Origin: Collinsella sp.
Lineage (GTDB): Bacteria; Actinomycetota; Coriobacteriia; Coriobacteriales; Coriobacteriaceae
Assembly (NCBI GenBank): GCA_019425015.1
Contig: JAHYYJ010000018.1
Span: 1 to 25,121 of the forward strand
Reading direction: 5' to 3'
DNA: 25,121 nucleotides
Part shown: positions 21,794 through 25,121 of the stretch, piece by piece
Position numbering within the stretch: the stretch's first letter is position 1
Layout: each line of letters opens with the position of its first letter
Position numbers and translations under genes: made by a program
Notes under the pieces: model-generated
The model's input: only the letters and a program-made list of their open reading frames with translations
The model's database searches: none
Told to the model about the DNA's origin: nothing

Positions 21794-22480
21794 CTAGTCC
21801 TGATACAGCGGATGCCCCTCAGTGGGAACCACGCGCGTGCCAGCCAGGCAATCGTGAACGCACCGGCGCGCGGGGACGATCAGGAACATGAGCAGAGACA
21901 CCGCTGTAATAATCATGCCCGCGATTTCCCAGTAATAATTCACGTCAACGCGGGTGACAAGCACCATTGTCTCGCGAATATATCGGGACACCACATACCC
22001 GCTGCCTTCGAGCAAAAAGCCAACGATAACCTGACGCCAAATCAAGCGTCCGACGGAAGGCAAGCCGCCATCAAGCGTTGCGACACGAACATGCGCGATG
22101 CGCTTGCCCGGCGTTTGCCCCGGCCACGCCAGCAACGGAATCAGCACAAAGTATGCGATAGCGGCGAGCACGCACGATAGTCCGACCACGATACCGACGC
22201 TCCAGGGATACCCCATTGCCTCAAACACGTACAAGTCGGGGAGCATCGCGTTCTTGTGGGTCAGCGCAAGATAAACCAACACGGCTGGCAAGCCAGAGAC
22301 AATACCACCCAAAATCCAGTCGATAACGTACGCGTACAAACGCGACAGCGGGGGCGCCGGCAGAATCGAGGATGCATTAGCCTTCGATTCCTTGTGAATC
22401 TTGCTCACAGTGCTCGCCGCAGGAGAAGGCATCTGCTCCGCGGTCGCCGCACGCGGCCGTTCCTTGCGCTTTTTAGCCAT
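21794..22480 (-). CDS. RDD-family membrane protein
   Basis: This 228-residue protein has a charged, Lys/Arg-rich N-terminus (1-45) and an RDD domain: RLYAYVIDWILGG opens the first membrane segment with the Arg and Asp that name the family, PGQTPGKRIAHVRV follows the second, and a last segment ends before VHDCLAGTRVV. Three to four membrane spans are likely. RDD proteins are poorly understood; some have been linked to ion transport. It starts three bases after the stop of the upstream peptidase gene, whose last codons hold the GAGGT ribosome site, so the two are co-translated. Confidence 0.88.
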   Translation of the reverse strand: MAKKRKERPRAATAEQMPSPAASTVSKIHKESKANASSILPAPPLSRLYAYVIDWILGGIVSGLPAVLVYLALTHKNAMLPDLYVFEAMGYPWSVGIVVGLSCVLAAIAYFVLIPLLAWPGQTPGKRIAHVRVATLDGGLPSVGRLIWRQVIVGFLLEGSGYVVSRYIRETMVLVTRVDVNYYWEIAGMIITAVSLLMFLIVPARRCVHDCLAGTRVVPTEGHPLYQD

Positions 22481-22483
22481 GCG

Positions 22484-23557
22484 CTACCTCACATTCAGAA
22501 TGCGCAGCTGCTTATCAGTATGGTTAAGCGGGCATGCAACGCCGTCTTTCAACAAGACGTCGTCTTCAATGCGCACGCCTCCGACTCCAGGAATATATAC
22601 GCCCGGCTCGCAGGACATGATCATTCCGTTGTCGAGCACAATCTCACCAGAGGGGTTTAGCAGCGGCAAGTCGCCACCCATGCCGATACCATGACCAAGA
22701 CCATGGGTGAAATACTCACCGTAACCCGCTTCGTTGATTACACGACGTGCGGCCGCATCCACATCGCGCGCCACCACACCGCAACGAATGGTATCGATGC
22801 CTGCAAGATGAGCATTCAAAACGGTCTCGTACACATGAGCCATCCGGTCGGTCGGGGCGCCCAGGAAGCACACGCGCGTCATATCTGACTGATAACCGTT
22901 GATCTGCACACCGAAGTCAATCAGGATCGGCTCATGTGCTTGGACCCGACGGTCGGTAGGACGGCCATGAGGCATGGCGCTGCGCTCGCCGGTGGCAACG
23001 ATGGTATCGAACGACATTGCCTCGGCACCGGCGGCAATCGAGTAATAGTGCACGAGTGCGGAGATTTCAAATTCAGTCATATCCACGTGCAACTGCTCGA
23101 TCACCTTGGCGTACACGTCATCGGCAACATCGACCGCATGCTGGACCGCAGCAATCTCAGCCTCGTCCTTGCGCAGGCGCATCAGCGCCATCTCGCTGCC
23201 CAGCAGCGTAGTGCCAAAGCCCAAGCCCTCCAAGTTGCGATACTCCGAGATTGAGATTTCGGACTCCTCGATGCCCACCGTGGCACAGCCGCACTCCTTG
23301 AGCGCACGCTCGAGCTCGACCAAATAGCTCTTCCCCTGCTCGTGAACACGGAACTCCAGATCGAACTCGCGACCCTGGGCCTCGTTCACATAGCGGCCGT
23401 CCATGATGAGAAAACCGCGGTCACGCGTGATGAGCACCTTGCAACCGCTACCGGTCAACGTGCCCAGGTAGCGCTTCATGGTTTTACTCTTGATCAGCAA
23501 TGCGTCGAGCTCGTGCTCGTCCAAGAAGGTACGGATATTATCCACATGTGCATTCAT
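22484..23557 (-). CDS. M24-family aminopeptidase (Xaa-Pro peptidase/PepQ type)
   Basis: This 357-residue protein has a creatinase-like N-terminal domain (1-130) and a pita-bread catalytic domain. The five metal ligands can all be seen: Asp214 (ILIDFG), Asp225 (YQSDMTR), His289 (THGLGHGIG), Glu317 (SCEPGVYI) and Glu331 (VRIEDD); His197 (MPHGRP) is the usual extra active-site histidine. It is cytoplasmic and likely removes amino acids before proline or splits Xaa-Pro dipeptides. The start ATG at 23557 has AAAGG some eleven bases upstream, rather far. It is in an operon with the RDD gene. Confidence 0.92.
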   Translation of the reverse strand: MNAHVDNIRTFLDEHELDALLIKSKTMKRYLGTLTGSGCKVLITRDRGFLIMDGRYVNEAQGREFDLEFRVHEQGKSYLVELERALKECGCATVGIEESEISISEYRNLEGLGFGTTLLGSEMALMRLRKDEAEIAAVQHAVDVADDVYAKVIEQLHVDMTEFEISALVHYYSIAAGAEAMSFDTIVATGERSAMPHGRPTDRRVQAHEPILIDFGVQINGYQSDMTRVCFLGAPTDRMAHVYETVLNAHLAGIDTIRCGVVARDVDAAARRVINEAGYGEYFTHGLGHGIGMGGDLPLLNPSGEIVLDNGMIMSCEPGVYIPGVGGVRIEDDVLLKDGVACPLNHTDKQLRILNVR

Positions 23558-23629
23558 CGAACGTAGCGCCTTTCAAAGGAGCCCGACAACGAAGTCTCCC
23601 CCATCGCCGGGCTTTCATACTTTCAAAAT

Positions 23630-23651
23630 TAGCAGGCGCAGGCGCCTGCTA
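23630..23651 (-). terminator. Terminator of the CelB-type EIIC gene
   Basis: TAGCAGGCGC (23630-23639) pairs exactly with GCGCCTGCTA (23642-23651) around two bases. On the minus strand AATTTT follows. It lies just after the EIIC stop. Confidence 0.8.
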
Positions 23652-23661
23652 TTCCACTTGA

Positions 23662-25020
23662 TTAGAAGTCGAGGTCAAGATCCTCGAGCAGAGCCTCGTC
23701 CTCAGCAGAGATCTCGGAATGTTTCTCGGCAGCCATACGAGCCTCTTCAGCCAATGCACGCTTCTCGGCAACCTTGCAGAAGGGGTAGTACACGATCAGT
23801 GCGAGGACCAGCTGAACCACGTTGGCCGCAATCGAGGTCCAAGACATGTTGGTCAGGAAGCCTTCCAGGAACACACCGACGTAAGGAGGCGTGAAGGTAG
23901 AGCAGGGTACCCAGCCCCAGCTCATGAACCAGAACGGGATGGAGGACAGGATGCCGCCGAAGATAACGAACGGGATAAAGAAAATCGGATTCAGAACAAT
24001 CGGAGCACCGAACAGAATCGGCTCGTTTACGCCGAACAGCGACGGGATGAAAGCGATGCGGCCGATCTCGCGCTGGACCTTGGACTTGGAGAACATGAAC
24101 CAGATAACAACGCCCATGGTCACACCCAGGCCGGTGAAACCGCCAAATGCGGACATGGGGCCAGGGGTGAAGATGTGGGTAGCGACACCACCGGCCTGAA
24201 CCGCAGCGATGTTCTCAGCCAGGAACTGCGTGGAAATCGGCTGAACAATCGGCGACAGAACGGAGGGGTGAATGCCGAAGAAGAAGATGAAGCAGCGCAG
24301 GATGTGGTAGAAGGTAACCGCGAGCGGGCTGTCCATCGAACCGACGAGCGGGGCCAGGATGATCGAGAAGATCTCGTTGGGCATGATGCCGAAAACGCCC
24401 TGACACAGAACACGGATACCCAAGAACAGGCCGATGACGATAGCGGTGACCGGGATGATCTCGAAGGAGCTCGAGATGAAGTCGGGCACGGTATCAGGCA
24501 TCTTGATGGTGAAGTGACGCTTCTTGCACCAACGGTACACCTCGACCGCGAGTAGCGAAGCGACCATGGCAACAAACAGACCCTTGGAACCCATGCCACG
24601 CAGCGCGATGCCGCCGGCCTCGTCCATTTCCATGCCGAGCAACAGGAAGGCAACGAGGGCCATGGACATGGAGCCGGGAGCGTCCAGCTCATAGGACTTG
24701 GCCAGGTGGTAGGCGGTAACGACGGAAACGAAGACCGACATCAGGCCCATGGAAACGTTATAGGCCAAATCGAAGTACTGGGTGTTGTTCAGAATCCAAA
24801 CGGAGATGGGGTTGGTCTCGCCAATCATGTTGGGAATGGCGGCCGGGATCAGGCAGAACGAACCAATCAGTAGCAGCGGGGTCATGGCGATCATGGCCTT
24901 CTTAACTGCGGACAGGTGACGTTGCTTGTCCATCTTCTCGGCAACAGGGCCAAGATAGGTGTTCAGCAGGTTTTCGAATTTATCAAAGGCACTCTGCTTT
25001 TTCTCTACAGCTTCCGACAT
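23662..25020 (-). CDS. PTS EIIC component, lactose/cellobiose (CelB) family
   Basis: This 452-residue membrane protein is a single-domain EIIC with about ten membrane spans. Family hallmarks are FGIHPSVLSP (aligned with LacE GVHGPSIVEP) and GVNEPILFGAPIVLNP in the second half, and PDTVPDFISSSFEIIP. Unlike LacE it has no EIIB domain; it ends with an acidic tail (SAEDEALLEDLDLDF), so EIIA and EIIB must come from elsewhere. The sugar is probably a beta-glucoside such as cellobiose, but this cannot be told from sequence. I chose ATG at 25020, with GGAGG nine bases upstream; the ATG at 25029 would sit directly on the ribosome site. It is monocistronic as far as the window shows. Confidence 0.93.
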   Translation of the reverse strand: MSEAVEKKQSAFDKFENLLNTYLGPVAEKMDKQRHLSAVKKAMIAMTPLLLIGSFCLIPAAIPNMIGETNPISVWILNNTQYFDLAYNVSMGLMSVFVSVVTAYHLAKSYELDAPGSMSMALVAFLLLGMEMDEAGGIALRGMGSKGLFVAMVASLLAVEVYRWCKKRHFTIKMPDTVPDFISSSFEIIPVTAIVIGLFLGIRVLCQGVFGIMPNEIFSIILAPLVGSMDSPLAVTFYHILRCFIFFFGIHPSVLSPIVQPISTQFLAENIAAVQAGGVATHIFTPGPMSAFGGFTGLGVTMGVVIWFMFSKSKVQREIGRIAFIPSLFGVNEPILFGAPIVLNPIFFIPFVIFGGILSSIPFWFMSWGWVPCSTFTPPYVGVFLEGFLTNMSWTSIAANVVQLVLALIVYYPFCKVAEKRALAEEARMAAEKHSEISAEDEALLEDLDLDF

Positions 25021-25066
25021 ACGTCGCATCCTCCACTTCAGGATATATCAAACAGGGGCTTACTGG

Positions 25067-25119
25067 TTGGCTCTGTTAGACCAAGGTTGACATAAAAACG
25101 ATGTCACCGCGAGGCGGTA
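25067..25119. repeat. 53-bp inverted copy of the window's first 53 bases
   Basis: Bases 25067-25119 are the exact reverse complement of bases 1-53, and the identity stops at 54/25066. The repeat contains the near-palindrome GGTGACAT-N7-ATGTCAACC. At the left end it codes for part of the HAD protein; here it lies 47 bases upstream of the EIIC start. The right copy runs on for two bases to the window end, so its full length is unknown. Confidence 0.9.
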
Positions 25120-25121
25120 CC

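Noticed and set aside
23581..23617. Hairpin GCCCG/CGGGC in the M24 peptidase leader as a riboswitch
   Set aside because: Only five to six pairs and no conserved core; not enough to call a regulatory RNA.

Overview
The window looks like a chromosomal piece of a Collinsella-like gut actinobacterium (Coriobacteriia). This rests on high-GC coding regions with long antisense open frames, AGGAGG-type ribosome sites, Firmicutes-like lactose PTS proteins, a flavodiiron protein typical of anaerobes, and intergenic repeats of a kind I associate with Coriobacteriia. The genus is an inference; there is no rRNA in the window.

Most of 0.6-18.8 kb is one lactose/galactose locus. Lactose would enter through PTS EIIA (lacF) and EIICB (lacE) as lactose-6-phosphate. 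6-phospho-beta-galactosidase (lacG) cleaves it. Galactose-6-phosphate is then isomerised by LacAB and phosphorylated by LacC. There is no class I LacD; a class II (GatY/KbaY-type) aldolase next to a divergent DeoR regulator probably takes its place. A LacX-type mutarotase lies between lacB and lacC. The Leloir genes galK and class II galT, divergent from a LacI regulator, serve free galactose. A second LacI regulator is divergent from lacEG.

Layout: 5'-truncated HAD hydrolase (1-339); repeat-rich gap with a 37-bp perfect inverted repeat (364-648); aldolase (-), deoR (+), flavodiiron protein (-); lacI1 (-) divergent from galKT (+); lacA-lacB-lacX-lacC (-); a membrane protein of unknown function (-); lacF (-), lacI2 (-), lacE-lacG (+). 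From 18.8 to 21 kb is a lower-GC, foreign-looking island: an AAA_14/DUF4143 ATPase with two different repeat arrays, one at each end. Then follow a DeoR remnant, ptsH (HPr), an RDD membrane protein, an M24 peptidase and a CelB-type PTS EIIC, all on the minus strand.

The most notable non-coding signals are: (1) two ~145-bp copies of an element just after the lacC and lacB stop codons, whose stems are preserved by compensatory base changes, so probably a structured RNA; (2) four 34-bp-period direct repeats just upstream of the ATPase gene, three of them followed by different palindromes; (3) an array of eight 15-bp repeats in strictly alternating orientation, 40-41 bp apart, downstream of the ATPase gene; (4) several families of shared operator-like motifs that tie galKT, lacAB, lacF, lacEG and the aldolase into one regulon; (5) a 53-bp sequence present in inverted orientation at both ends of the window, which may be an assembly effect or an inversion site.
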